A stretch of DNA of 9,447 nucleotides from CAZMVU01 sp964569295 (GCA_964569295.1 CAZMVU010000194.1:1-9447); one strand, 5' to 3'; counted from the stretch's first letter, positions 1-5,979 are shown. Program-made: numbers and translations. The notes: generated from the letters alone by a model not told the origin.

Positions 1-197
1 CGGCTTGCGCGCCAGCGTCTACCCACGGCCTTTGCGGGAAAAGCGGTGGCAAGCCCCCGCAGTCCAAAGTGCGCCTACGTCTTGACTGATAGAAACAGCG
101 GGTGGGCCAGAACCGCTCCCTGCGCCGATACCAGGGAGTTGTATGACGTATGGGAAACGGCTCACGGCAGACGGCGAAAGAATTGCCAATATGATAA

Positions 198-203
198 TAT
201 AAT
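198..203 (+). promoter_or_regulatory. Candidate -10 box upstream of the PA14 gene
   Basis: A perfect TATAAT lies at 198-203, inside an AT-rich island (about 181-203) in otherwise GC-rich DNA. Overlapping alternatives are TATGAT at 190-195 and GATAAT at 193-198. No good -35 hexamer lies 16-18 bases upstream of any of them, so the call rests on the -10 alone. Transcription from here would start near 210 and give a leader of about 100 bases before the chosen ATG at 312. Confidence 0.3.
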
Positions 204-311
204 CGGGTGAAGATACCGCTTCGTAACGCACCGCACGTAATGAGGCATGCACACGAGGTATCGGCAAGTGTTTTTGCGGGGGTAACGCCGGATCAAAAAG
301 GGGTAAATGCT

Positions 312-1640
312 ATGCGCAGGAAGTTTGGTGTGTTCGTATGTCTTTTCGTTGGAATGCAGGTGGCGGCTGTGGCGGCTTTGCAAGGCGACTATTACGAAAG
401 CAGCGCGCCGGGGGAATTCACCACGCTGCAGGCAACACAGGTGGATTTCAATGTTGACTTTGATTGGGAGGACGGCGGCCCGCCGGTATTGGAAGGCATT
501 ACAGACTCGTTCGCCATACGCTGGACAGGCACGCTGGCTGTCACAACGCCCGGCGAGTACACCTTCTACTCGGTGACCGATGACGGCGCCCGGCTGACCA
601 TCGATGACGTGACGGTCATCGACCAGTGGGTGGACCAGGGGCCCACCGAACATGAGGGCGCCATAACGCTTGCCGCCGGGGAACACACGCTCGTATTCGA
701 GTACTACGAGAACGCCGGCGGCGCCTTGTGCCGCCTGCTCTGGGACGGCCCCGGCCTTTACAAGCAGGTGATCCCGCCGTCCGCTTTTCTTCTGCCTGAA
801 CAGGGGTTTTCCGCCGCGTTTCACAGGGGCAACACCCCGCTGACCACCGCACCGGAGACGATGTTCAATGTTTCCCGCATCGCCTTCAACTGGGGCACCG
901 CGGCGCCCGTACACAGCGTGCCGGCGGACCATTTCTCGGCGCGCTTTCGTGGTTGGATCAACGCACCGGAAACCGGAACCTATACCTTTACCGTGGCCAG
1001 CGACGATGGCGCCGACCTGTTTGTTGGCGGAGCGCCGGTGATCGAGAACTTTGCCAATCCGCAGGCACTGACGGAGAACACGGGGACCATTGATCTTACG
1101 GCGGGGCAGGCGTATCTGGTGGACCTGCGCTACGCCGAATTGACCGGCTATGCCGCCGTTTACCTTTACTGGCAGACGCCATCGATGACGGACCGCGCAC
1201 TCTTGGGCGGCGGCGAAGTGGACCCCGCCATGCGCGTGGCGCCGGCGCCCGGCCGCACGGGTGTCCGCGTTCGCCGTATCAAGCAAGACTCGGATCTCAC
1301 ACTGGCCGTGCAGGTGGAGCAGGCCGCCACCGCGCCCACGTACGAATGGCGTTTCCAACCGGCAAACGCCCCCGCCACAGAGACCGTCATGGACGCCGGC
1401 ACGGCCACGGACGGCATCATCCAACTTCACATGTCTGTCGTGCCTATCGCGGGGGCCGGCGACTATTGGTGCGTCGTCGATGATGGGCGCGGTCCTGTGA
1501 CCTCGCTGCCTTTCCATGTGGAAGTGGTCGAAAGCCTGCCTGCAGTGAATATCCTCTGGCTTGTGGTGGCCCTCGCCGCCGCCGGGCTGATGGTGCTTTG
1601 GAGTATTCGGAGAGCGGGGTATCCATGTGATGCAAGCTAG
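312..1640 (+). CDS. Secreted double-PA14 / Ig-like protein with C-terminal membrane anchor
   Basis: 442-residue exported protein. A Sec-type signal peptide (about 1-22, basic MRRK start, AAVAA end) is followed by two PA14-like beta-barrels at about 23-163 and 166-299. Each has the family pattern of an F-x-x-R-(W/F)-x-G strand, then G-x-Y-T-F, then a DDG turn (D90-D91-G92; D231-D232-G233). An Ig-like domain follows at about 310-407, with the late D-x-W-C strand (C387) but no partner cysteine. A hydrophobic segment (about 412-432) and a short basic tail (RRAGYPCDAS) end the protein. PA14 domains usually bind carbohydrate or act as adhesion modules, so a surface glycan-binding role is inferred; no catalytic domain is present. 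The frame also opens at GTG 207, but that start has no ribosome site and would bury the signal peptide behind 35 residues. ATG 312 has AAAGGGG at 297-303. A plausible terminator follows at 1737-1774. Confidence 0.88.
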   Translation: MRRKFGVFVCLFVGMQVAAVAALQGDYYESSAPGEFTTLQATQVDFNVDFDWEDGGPPVLEGITDSFAIRWTGTLAVTTPGEYTFYSVTDDGARLTIDDVTVIDQWVDQGPTEHEGAITLAAGEHTLVFEYYENAGGALCRLLWDGPGLYKQVIPPSAFLLPEQGFSAAFHRGNTPLTTAPETMFNVSRIAFNWGTAAPVHSVPADHFSARFRGWINAPETGTYTFTVASDDGADLFVGGAPVIENFANPQALTENTGTIDLTAGQAYLVDLRYAELTGYAAVYLYWQTPSMTDRALLGGGEVDPAMRVAPAPGRTGVRVRRIKQDSDLTLAVQVEQAATAPTYEWRFQPANAPATETVMDAGTATDGIIQLHMSVVPIAGAGDYWCVVDDGRGPVTSLPFHVEVVESLPAVNILWLVVALAAAGLMVLWSIRRAGYPCDAS

Positions 1641-1736
1641 TTTTCGTTCATTGCCTGTCATGTCGCTTGGCCAGGCCACGCGCGCTTGAAAGGCGCCCCT
1701 GAAAAAAGCCCAGGCCGACGGCGCGGCTGAATGACC

Positions 1737-1774
1737 AACGTGGGCGGTCCCACTGTTCCCGGGCCACGTTTTTT
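1737..1774 (+). terminator. Probable intrinsic terminator after the PA14 gene
   Basis: AACGTGG (1737-1743) pairs perfectly with CCACGTT (1764-1770). The loop is 20 bases, and the T run spans 1769-1774. It lies about 97 bases past the stop codon at 1640. The stem is only 7 bp and the loop is long, so it is weaker than the terminators at 5655 and 7145. It separates the PA14 gene from the Tat-exported hydrolase. Confidence 0.5.
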
Positions 1775-1892
1775 CTGTGAGCGTCCCGGCGTGTAAGGCG
1801 CCAGAGAATTCCGCGTAGTTTTTTGCAGGTGGCAAGCCGCTAAGTCTACAGTACCGCAAGAAATCAACGACCGCACCGAGGGAGTAGCTGTC

Positions 1893-3170
1893 ATGACCCA
1901 AAGAATCACACGGCGCCGTTTTGTGCAGGGGATAGCCGCGGGGGCGGCATTGGCGGGGTTGCCGATGCCGCGTACGGCCGCCGCGCCCATGCCGATCGAG
2001 GATTACAAGGCCGCCCGCATGGAAGCACGCAACCGGCGCCGGCGCATCATCATGAACAACGACGGCAACGATGTGCACCACGCGGAACCCGGCTCGCCCA
2101 TGACACCCGAATTCTTCCTGTCCCGGCGCACCACGGCCCTGCTGGACTCGCAGGTGGACAGCATCTTCTATTGCACGGGGGTTTTCAATTACTACATGCA
2201 CCCGAGCGAGGAGAGCGAGCTGCTGGTGCGCGAGGGGGTTCCCGGCAGGTTCCTGAACGCCCTGCTGGCCCAGGGCACGGACCCGCTCGATACCATGATT
2301 GCCTTCTGCCGGGCACACGACCGCGAGATTTTCTGGTCCATGCGTATGAACGACACGCACGATTCGGGCAACCCGGACCTCCTGTGCCAGTGGAAGCGGG
2401 ACCACCCCGAGTACCTCGTGGGCAAGAAGGACACGCCTGTGCCTTACCTCTTCGGCTGCAACCGGTGGTCGTCGGTGGATTACGGCCTCGAGCCCGTGCG
2501 CGACAAGGTCTACCGCATCCTCGAGGATGTCTGCACACGCTACGATGTGGACGGCATCGAGCTGGACTTCTTCCGGCACCCGGTGCTCTTCCGCGAGCAG
2601 ATGATCGGCAAACCCATCACGCAAGAACACCGCGACAAGATGACAGACCTCATGCGGCGCATCCGCGCGATGACCGAGCAGGTGGGGCGCGAGCGCGGCA
2701 AGCCTATCCTGGTGGGCATCCGTGTGCCGGACTCGGTGGGCTACCTGAAAGCGCTTGGGATCGATCTCGTGCCCTGGCTCGAGGCGGACCTGTTGGATGT
2801 GCTCGTGGGCGGCGGCTATTTCCACATGACGCCGTGGAAGGACTGGGCGGCGCTCGGACACAAGCACAACGTGCCCACCTATGCCTGCCTCGTGAGCCGG
2901 CGCCTCAGGGATGGCGGCCAGCCGGAGGCGGACACAGCCAGCAAAATCTGGCGCGGCGAGGCGTTGAATGCGTGGGAGGCCGGCGTGGACGGCATCTACA
3001 CCTTCAACCGGTTCAACCCGGAAGACGCCATCTTCCGTGAACTGGGCGACCCCGAGTTGCTGGCCTCCCTGCCGCACACGGACCAGCAGTCGTTCGTGGC
3101 GGACATCTGGTCGCGGCCGGAGCGCTGGCTGAAAGACGGTGACCGGTTCGTGAAGCGCCCTGCGTCCTAG
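1893..3170 (+). CDS. Tat-exported glycoside-hydrolase-like protein (GHL10/DUF187-like TIM barrel)
   Basis: 425-residue protein opening with a twin-arginine signal: T6-R7-R8-R9-F10-V11-Q12, then an Ala/Gly-rich core ending AAA at 29-31. This implies export in the folded state. The mature part reads as an alpha/beta barrel. An N-terminal strand ends in N-N-D-G-N-D (55-60). A strand at 218-230 carries D-V-D-G-I-E-L-D-F-F-R-H-P, close to the D-G-I-x-x-D-x-x-R signature of GHL10/DUF187-type hydrolases. D220, E223, D225 and R228 are the obvious active-site candidates. Later strands include ILVGIRVP (near 270) and VDGIYTFNRF (near 370), the latter typical of a final barrel strand. Substrate cannot be read from sequence; a polysaccharide is inferred from the family. 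The start is supported by GAGGGAG at 1878-1884, 8 bases upstream. A weak promoter-like pair (TTGCAG 1823-1828, TACAGT 1847-1852, spacer 18) precedes it. Family assignment is from memory of motifs, not a search. Confidence 0.85.
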   Translation: MTQRITRRRFVQGIAAGAALAGLPMPRTAAAPMPIEDYKAARMEARNRRRRIIMNNDGNDVHHAEPGSPMTPEFFLSRRTTALLDSQVDSIFYCTGVFNYYMHPSEESELLVREGVPGRFLNALLAQGTDPLDTMIAFCRAHDREIFWSMRMNDTHDSGNPDLLCQWKRDHPEYLVGKKDTPVPYLFGCNRWSSVDYGLEPVRDKVYRILEDVCTRYDVDGIELDFFRHPVLFREQMIGKPITQEHRDKMTDLMRRIRAMTEQVGRERGKPILVGIRVPDSVGYLKALGIDLVPWLEADLLDVLVGGGYFHMTPWKDWAALGHKHNVPTYACLVSRRLRDGGQPEADTASKIWRGEALNAWEAGVDGIYTFNRFNPEDAIFRELGDPELLASLPHTDQQSFVADIWSRPERWLKDGDRFVKRPAS

Positions 3171-3184
3171 GCAAAGCCCGGTGC

Positions 3185-3204
3185 GTGCAGCCGCGCGGCT
3201 GCAC
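3185..3204. repeat. 20-bp perfect palindrome after the hydrolase gene
   Basis: GTGCAGCCGC at 3185-3194 is followed directly by its exact reverse complement at 3195-3204. It folds as an 8-bp GC-rich stem with a GCGC loop. It starts 15 bases past the TAG at 3168-3170. No T run follows, so it is not a classical intrinsic terminator. It could be a REP-like unit, a transcript 3'-end stabiliser or part of a Rho-dependent end. Confidence 0.6.
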
Positions 3205-3380
3205 CCAACCGCCTTCCGGGAACCCGGCGGCACAGCGGCGGCTACTGGTTCGCACACCAGGCAAACAGCGCTTGCCACGCGCGGCGTTGCAGGTCTATGC
3301 GATCGTCCGGCGCCCGCCGGCAGGGTGCACGCCCGGCCTCGATGAGGACGTGGGGATCGTCGCGGGGGATGGCCGTCACG

Positions 3381-3497
3381 GCCTGCCGTCACGTGTGCCC
3401 GTGTGCGCCGTTCGGTGCAATAAGAGGGGCCTCTCTTCTTGCGGGTAGCCAAGGCATTGCTTGTCGGGCACGCACACGGACACACGTGACGGCAGGC
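3381..3497. repeat. 27-bp inverted repeat forming a nested hairpin
   Basis: The arm at 3381-3407 and the arm at 3471-3497 are reverse complements at 26 of 27 positions; the only exception is C3398 opposite A3480. The 63-base interior adds two nested stems: GCAAT (3417-3421) with ATTGC (3456-3460), and AAGAG (3422-3426) with CTCTT (3433-3437). GGCC at 3371-3374 and 3500-3503 may close the outside. In a minus-strand transcript the single mismatch would become a G-U pair. The interior has no room for a transposase, so candidates are a MITE/REP-type element or a structured RNA. There is no T run to make it a terminator. Confidence 0.75.
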
Positions 3498-3641
3498 GTG
3501 GCCCAGGGTTGCATGGACCCTCGCGGGCATCTCCATGCGGCAGCCCCCGAAACGGGCGGTTGTCCGTATCCCAATGTACGGCTTCATCTGTATTATAGCC
3601 GCTATCTGGCATCCGCACAACAGGTTTCGCGGCGTCCATTG

Positions 3642-3671
3642 TTGACAACGCCCCGTCCCCTCTGTTGCAAT
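3642..3671 (+). promoter_or_regulatory. Probable promoter for the small membrane protein
   Basis: A perfect -35 box TTGACA (3642-3647) is followed after 18 bases by TGCAAT (3666-3671; 4 of 6 consensus positions). Transcription would begin near 3678, about 50 bases before the TTG start at 3730. That position also makes the longer GTG 3679 start unlikely. Confidence 0.5.
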
Positions 3672-3729
3672 AACCACGGTGCCTGAGAGGGCCGCCACCA
3701 CATGGGCACGCGGATGCCGGAGCCACACC

Positions 3730-4251
3730 TTGAATCAAACAGTAAAGTCGAATCCTGCCTGGCGGCTGCCCACGCTGCTGTTGTGGCTCATCTTGTTTTT
3801 AACTGGCGCGTTTCCCGTGGTTACCTTCTCCTTTTTGCGCGAGTTGGGGCATGTAACCACACAGCGCGCGCTCATCAACTCGCCCTACATGGTCATGATC
3901 GGGTGGTCTGCCTTTCTGGGCTACTTCGCCCACGGCCGGTGCCGTGCGGCGGGACTCGATCAGCAGAAGAGCCTGGGCCGCGCACTCGAGCTCATTGTGG
4001 TGGGCCTGGTGGCCTTTGTGCCTTTTCCCTGGCAAATCCTCGGCGCCTTCGAGCGCATCCCAAAACTTGAATTGCAAGTAGTGGTCCTTATCGTGGGCGC
4101 GGCCAAGCTGATTGCGTTGATTTCCCTCGTACTGCTCATTTTCCGCTATTACTACGGCGCCGGCGATGCCGTGTTCACGCGCTTGCTCCCGCGCCACCGG
4201 CCGCAAGAGGCGGAAGAGCACATACCGCCCCGATCGGATGACGACAGGTAA
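3730..4251 (+). CDS. Small four-helix membrane protein, function unknown
   Basis: 173-residue integral membrane protein with about four hydrophobic segments: 12-36, 52-67, 85-104 and 115-138. The charged C-terminal tail (about 150-173, ending SDDDR) is probably cytoplasmic. Aromatic and proline residues in helix 3 (FVPFPW) and a YYYG stretch after helix 4 are noticeable. I recognise no family and no catalytic motif. The frame can begin at GTG 3679, which lacks a ribosome site, or at TTG 3730, which has GGAG at 3719-3722 with 7-base spacing. I prefer TTG 3730 because it puts helix 1 near the N-terminus and fits the promoter at 3642-3671. It stands alone, with a 559-base spacer before it and a 199-base spacer after it, so context gives no hint of partner or pathway. 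The hydrophobic pattern argues against a spurious frame. Confidence 0.72.
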   Translation: MNQTVKSNPAWRLPTLLLWLILFLTGAFPVVTFSFLRELGHVTTQRALINSPYMVMIGWSAFLGYFAHGRCRAAGLDQQKSLGRALELIVVGLVAFVPFPWQILGAFERIPKLELQVVVLIVGAAKLIALISLVLLIFRYYYGAGDAVFTRLLPRHRPQEAEEHIPPRSDDDR

Positions 4252-4269
4252 CTTGCCTCGCTCGTCCAG

Positions 4270-4317
4270 GCGGCGCGCCGCGGGCCGGTTTCCCGGCTGG
4301 GGCTGCTCGGGCGCCGC
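4270..4317 (+). terminator. Possible GC-rich terminator or stem after the membrane protein
   Basis: GCGGCGC (4270-4276) is complementary to GCGCCGC (4311-4317). It encloses a second hairpin, GCCGG (4284-4288) with CCGGC (4293-4297). The structure lies 18 bases past the stop codon. Only TTT follows, so termination by this stem is uncertain; it may simply be a structured 3' end. Confidence 0.3.
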
Positions 4318-4318
4318 A

Positions 4319-4340
4319 GTTTGTAAGCTGGATTACAAAC
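4319..4340. promoter_or_regulatory. Operator-like palindrome GTTTGTAA-N6-TTACAAAC
   Basis: The arms at 4319-4326 and 4333-4340 are perfect 8-base reverse complements around a 6-base centre. The site is AT-rich in GC-rich surroundings and lies about 110 bases before ATG 4451. An 8-6-8 dyad of this size is typical of dimeric regulator sites (the TyrR-box has a similar N6 geometry, but the match is loose). It could alternatively be a leader hairpin. The regulator is unknown. Confidence 0.45.
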
Positions 4341-4450
4341 ATATGCGCCCAGGCCGTGCGCCCTAAATGGTGGCGTGGGACGTGTTTTTTGCTTAGCTGC
4401 TTTTGGCCGATTGCGTAAGATGCTTGCCATAAAGCACTTAGGAGAGACTT

Positions 4451-5554
4451 ATGCCGTGTGTGATCTTGCCGGTTGCCCCATTGCGCACAGGCGCAACTTC
4501 CAGTACACTTAGCGCAGCGGAGTTGAAGGGGATGCAACGAACTTCGCAGGCTACCGAGGTGCGTCACCTACGTGGTGGCTGGCTGATAGGCCTCGCGCTC
4601 GTGCTCCTGCCCGTGACTGCCCTTGCAGGCACATTGAGCATCGGGCGACCAACAGTTGAAGATAGTAATTACGTCTTTCCCATCACGTTGCGCGAAACGA
4701 CGGATGAGGTGGCGGCGCTCAATTTCCAGCTCGAGTATGATCCGGAAGTCTTCGCGCCTGCCGAAGTGGCTGCGGGAGCGGCCGCAATGGCAAGCCGGAA
4801 ACAGGTCGAGGGTAACACCCCCGTTCCCGGGCGCTATACCGTGCTGATGAGCGGGCTCAATCAGGAAACCGTATCGAGCGGCGCCGTGGCCTATGTGACC
4901 ATGCGCACCATTGCCGAACCGGCTGAACAGCTTACGCGCTTGCTGCTGGTCGAGCCGACGCTGGCCACCTACGACGGTGTCGAGCTTCCTGCCCGCGGTA
5001 GTGCACGGTTGGTGCGGTTCGATGACGGTGCGGAGGAAGAGCCGGCGGAACCGGAGCGGGAAGAGAGTGGCCCGGAGAATGGTGACGCCTCAGAAACGCG
5101 AGAAGATGAAGCGGCCGAGCAAAGCGTGACAGCGGCGGGTGATGGCCTCTTCCCGGCGGCGCCACGTAACGATGCGAAAGAAGAGGCCGGCGCGCAAAGG
5201 GCAGCCCCGAGCGCCCATGTGCCAGGCGAGACCGACGCAAGCGCGCCCGAGACCGGGCAGCGGCAACGGATTCCCGGCGCTGATGGGCACGCCGGCGATG
5301 CACGGGCGCAAGACACGCACGCGGAAGCCTCGCACGCCGAACAACGAACGGGTGGGCGCCGGAACGAGACCGCCACGGCCCCGCAAAACGCGGTTCCGGA
5401 TGGTGGACAGGCGCTCGATGATGGTGAAGGCACGGAAGCGGCCGAAACCGATTTCATGCCTGCGGTTCGAAGTAGACGCGTAGTTGCAGGCGTAGTGGTG
5501 GCCGTGGCCGTGGCCGTGGCCGTGGCAGTGTTCCTGCGCACACGAAAGACATAG
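4451..5554 (+). CDS. Cohesin-like domain protein with acidic linker and C-terminal membrane anchor
   Basis: 367 residues. A hydrophobic export segment (about 43-59, LIGLALVLLPVTALAG) precedes a beta-sandwich at about 61-190. It matches the cohesin/carbohydrate-binding-like pattern: LSIGRPTVED-x-x-YVFPI early, then the signature VAALNFQLEYDPEVF (87-101), then a later GAVAYVTM strand. Residues 191-338 form a low-complexity acidic Glu/Ala/Gly/Pro/Thr linker. The end is a single membrane segment (about 343-361) of Val-Ala repeats followed by RTRKT. Cohesins bind dockerins or self-assemble on surfaces; no dockerin gene is seen here, so the partner is unknown. ATG 4451 has AGGAGAG at 4440-4446 with 4-base spacing. 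In-frame ATG 4532 would give a more normal signal peptide but has GAAGGGG abutting it, so the start is not settled. A strong terminator follows at 5655-5696. The linker composition invites length variation. Confidence 0.82.
   Translation: MPCVILPVAPLRTGATSSTLSAAELKGMQRTSQATEVRHLRGGWLIGLALVLLPVTALAGTLSIGRPTVEDSNYVFPITLRETTDEVAALNFQLEYDPEVFAPAEVAAGAAAMASRKQVEGNTPVPGRYTVLMSGLNQETVSSGAVAYVTMRTIAEPAEQLTRLLLVEPTLATYDGVELPARGSARLVRFDDGAEEEPAEPEREESGPENGDASETREDEAAEQSVTAAGDGLFPAAPRNDAKEEAGAQRAAPSAHVPGETDASAPETGQRQRIPGADGHAGDARAQDTHAEASHAEQRTGGRRNETATAPQNAVPDGGQALDDGEGTEAAETDFMPAVRSRRVVAGVVVAVAVAVAVAVFLRTRKT
5498..5527 (+). repeat. GTGGCC hexanucleotide tract in the membrane anchor
   Basis: Four perfect in-frame GTGGCC units (5498-5521) are followed by GTGGCA (5522-5527). 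They encode consecutive Val-Ala pairs, residues 350-359 of the cohesin-like protein, which form most of its C-terminal membrane segment. The unit is two codons long, so gain or loss of a copy would change the anchor length without shifting the frame. Confidence 0.85.
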
Positions 5555-5621
5555 CACCAGATTTGAAGTAGCGATTACGACAACGTGCTCGATGAGTACG
5601 CGACACAGTTTCCCAGCGATG

Positions 5622-5640
5622 CTCTAGCGCCCTGCTAGAG
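5622..5640. repeat. Short perfect hairpin CTCTAGC/GCTAGAG
   Basis: CTCTAGC (5622-5628) and GCTAGAG (5634-5640) are exact reverse complements around a 5-base loop. It lies between the cohesin-like gene and its terminator, and could be a 3'-end stem in the same transcript. No T run follows it directly. Confidence 0.5.
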
Positions 5641-5654
5641 TGACGCACCTCACC

Positions 5655-5696
5655 GGAGATGCCGGACGCCCCCTACCGGCATCTCCCCTTTTTTTT
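5655..5696 (+). terminator. Strong intrinsic terminator after the cohesin-like gene
   Basis: GGAGATGCCGG (5655-5665) pairs perfectly over 11 bp with CCGGCATCTCC (5676-5686) around a 10-base loop. Eight T follow at 5689-5696. It lies 100 bases past the stop codon at 5554 and is a textbook Rho-independent terminator. Confidence 0.93.
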
Positions 5697-5784
5697 GTCT
5701 TTATGGCGCATGACTGCTTCTCTGTGGCCCGGCACCTATTGTCTTTATGGCACATGGCTGCTTCTCTGTGGCCCGACACCTATT
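5697..5784. repeat. Two-copy 44-bp tandem repeat
   Basis: The unit at 5697-5740 (beginning GTCTTTATGG, ending GCACCTATT) is repeated directly at 5741-5784 with three substitutions, all G in the first copy and A or G swapped in the second (positions 5708, 5712 and 5732 against 5752, 5756 and 5776). The period is not a multiple of three, so it is not a protein repeat. The first copy starts exactly at the end of the preceding terminator's T run. No third copy is visible. Confidence 0.85.
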
Positions 5785-5910
5785 GCGAAGGCTGGCACAA
5801 CAAGGGCTTCGATCCAACGCCCACGTTCTTGAATACGGCCGCGTTGGTTCCTCCCGCCGGCGTGCGGGGAACCCAGCCCGATTGGGGCTACGCAGTGCCG
5901 AAATAATTAC

Positions 5911-5940
5911 TTGACAAAAAACTAAATTCTTGTAGTTTTT
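5911..5940 (+). promoter_or_regulatory. AT-rich palindrome / UP-like element ahead of the lipoprotein promoter
   Basis: AAAAACTA (5917-5924) and TAGTTTTT (5933-5940) are perfect reverse complements around 8 bases. They end 2 bases before the -35 box at 5943. A perfect TTGACA also lies at 5911-5916 just upstream, although no good -10 box follows it. The position (about -38 to -61 from the predicted start) suits either an UP element contacted by RNA polymerase alpha subunits or an activator/repressor site. Confidence 0.5.
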
Positions 5941-5942
5941 CC

Positions 5943-5971
5943 TTGACCCCTGTGAAGGAATAGTGTATCAT
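5943..5971 (+). promoter_or_regulatory. Strong sigma-70-like promoter for the lipoprotein transcript
   Basis: TTGACC (5943-5948; 5 of 6) and TATCAT (5966-5971; 5 of 6) are separated by exactly 17 bases. Transcription should begin near 5978, leaving a leader of about 107 bases before ATG 6085. The leader carries a hairpin and a small ORF. Confidence 0.82.
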
Positions 5972-5979
5972 CGCGTCAG

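Larger units (their letters stand above)
3171..3729. other. 559-base gene-free spacer rich in inverted repeats
   Basis: No reading frame here has both a credible ribosome site and protein-like composition. In order it holds the 20-bp palindrome (3185-3204), a GC-rich stretch with short inverted repeats (3209-3230), a large nested hairpin (3371-3503), a 7-bp hairpin GCATGGA/TCCATGC (3511-3517 and 3532-3538), and a promoter-like pair (3642-3671) that serves the next gene. The high density of dyad symmetry points to a repeat element or structured RNA rather than a decayed gene. Confidence 0.6.

Noticed and set aside
1..210. Open frame from the window edge to TGA 208-210
   Set aside because: It is open for 69 codons but has no recognisable domain, its end is unusually AT-rich, and it overlaps a candidate -10 box; it may be chance. 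An upstream gene's tail cannot be excluded from this window.
212..262. GATACC/GGTATC inverted repeat in the leader of the PA14 gene
   Set aside because: It is only 6 bp with a 39-base loop, about what chance gives in 100 bases. I compared the leader with c-di-GMP riboswitch motifs and saw no match.
162..3728. 1188-codon open frame on the minus strand
   Set aside because: It is antisense to the PA14 gene and the Tat hydrolase, both of which have clear signals, domains and ribosome sites. Its translation is rich in Arg, His and Ala as expected for a shadow frame in GC-rich DNA, and it crosses a gene-free spacer.
5640..5906. 88-codon frame in the spacer
   Set aside because: It begins in front of a strong terminator, runs through its stem and T run and through a tandem repeat of period 44, and has no ribosome site.
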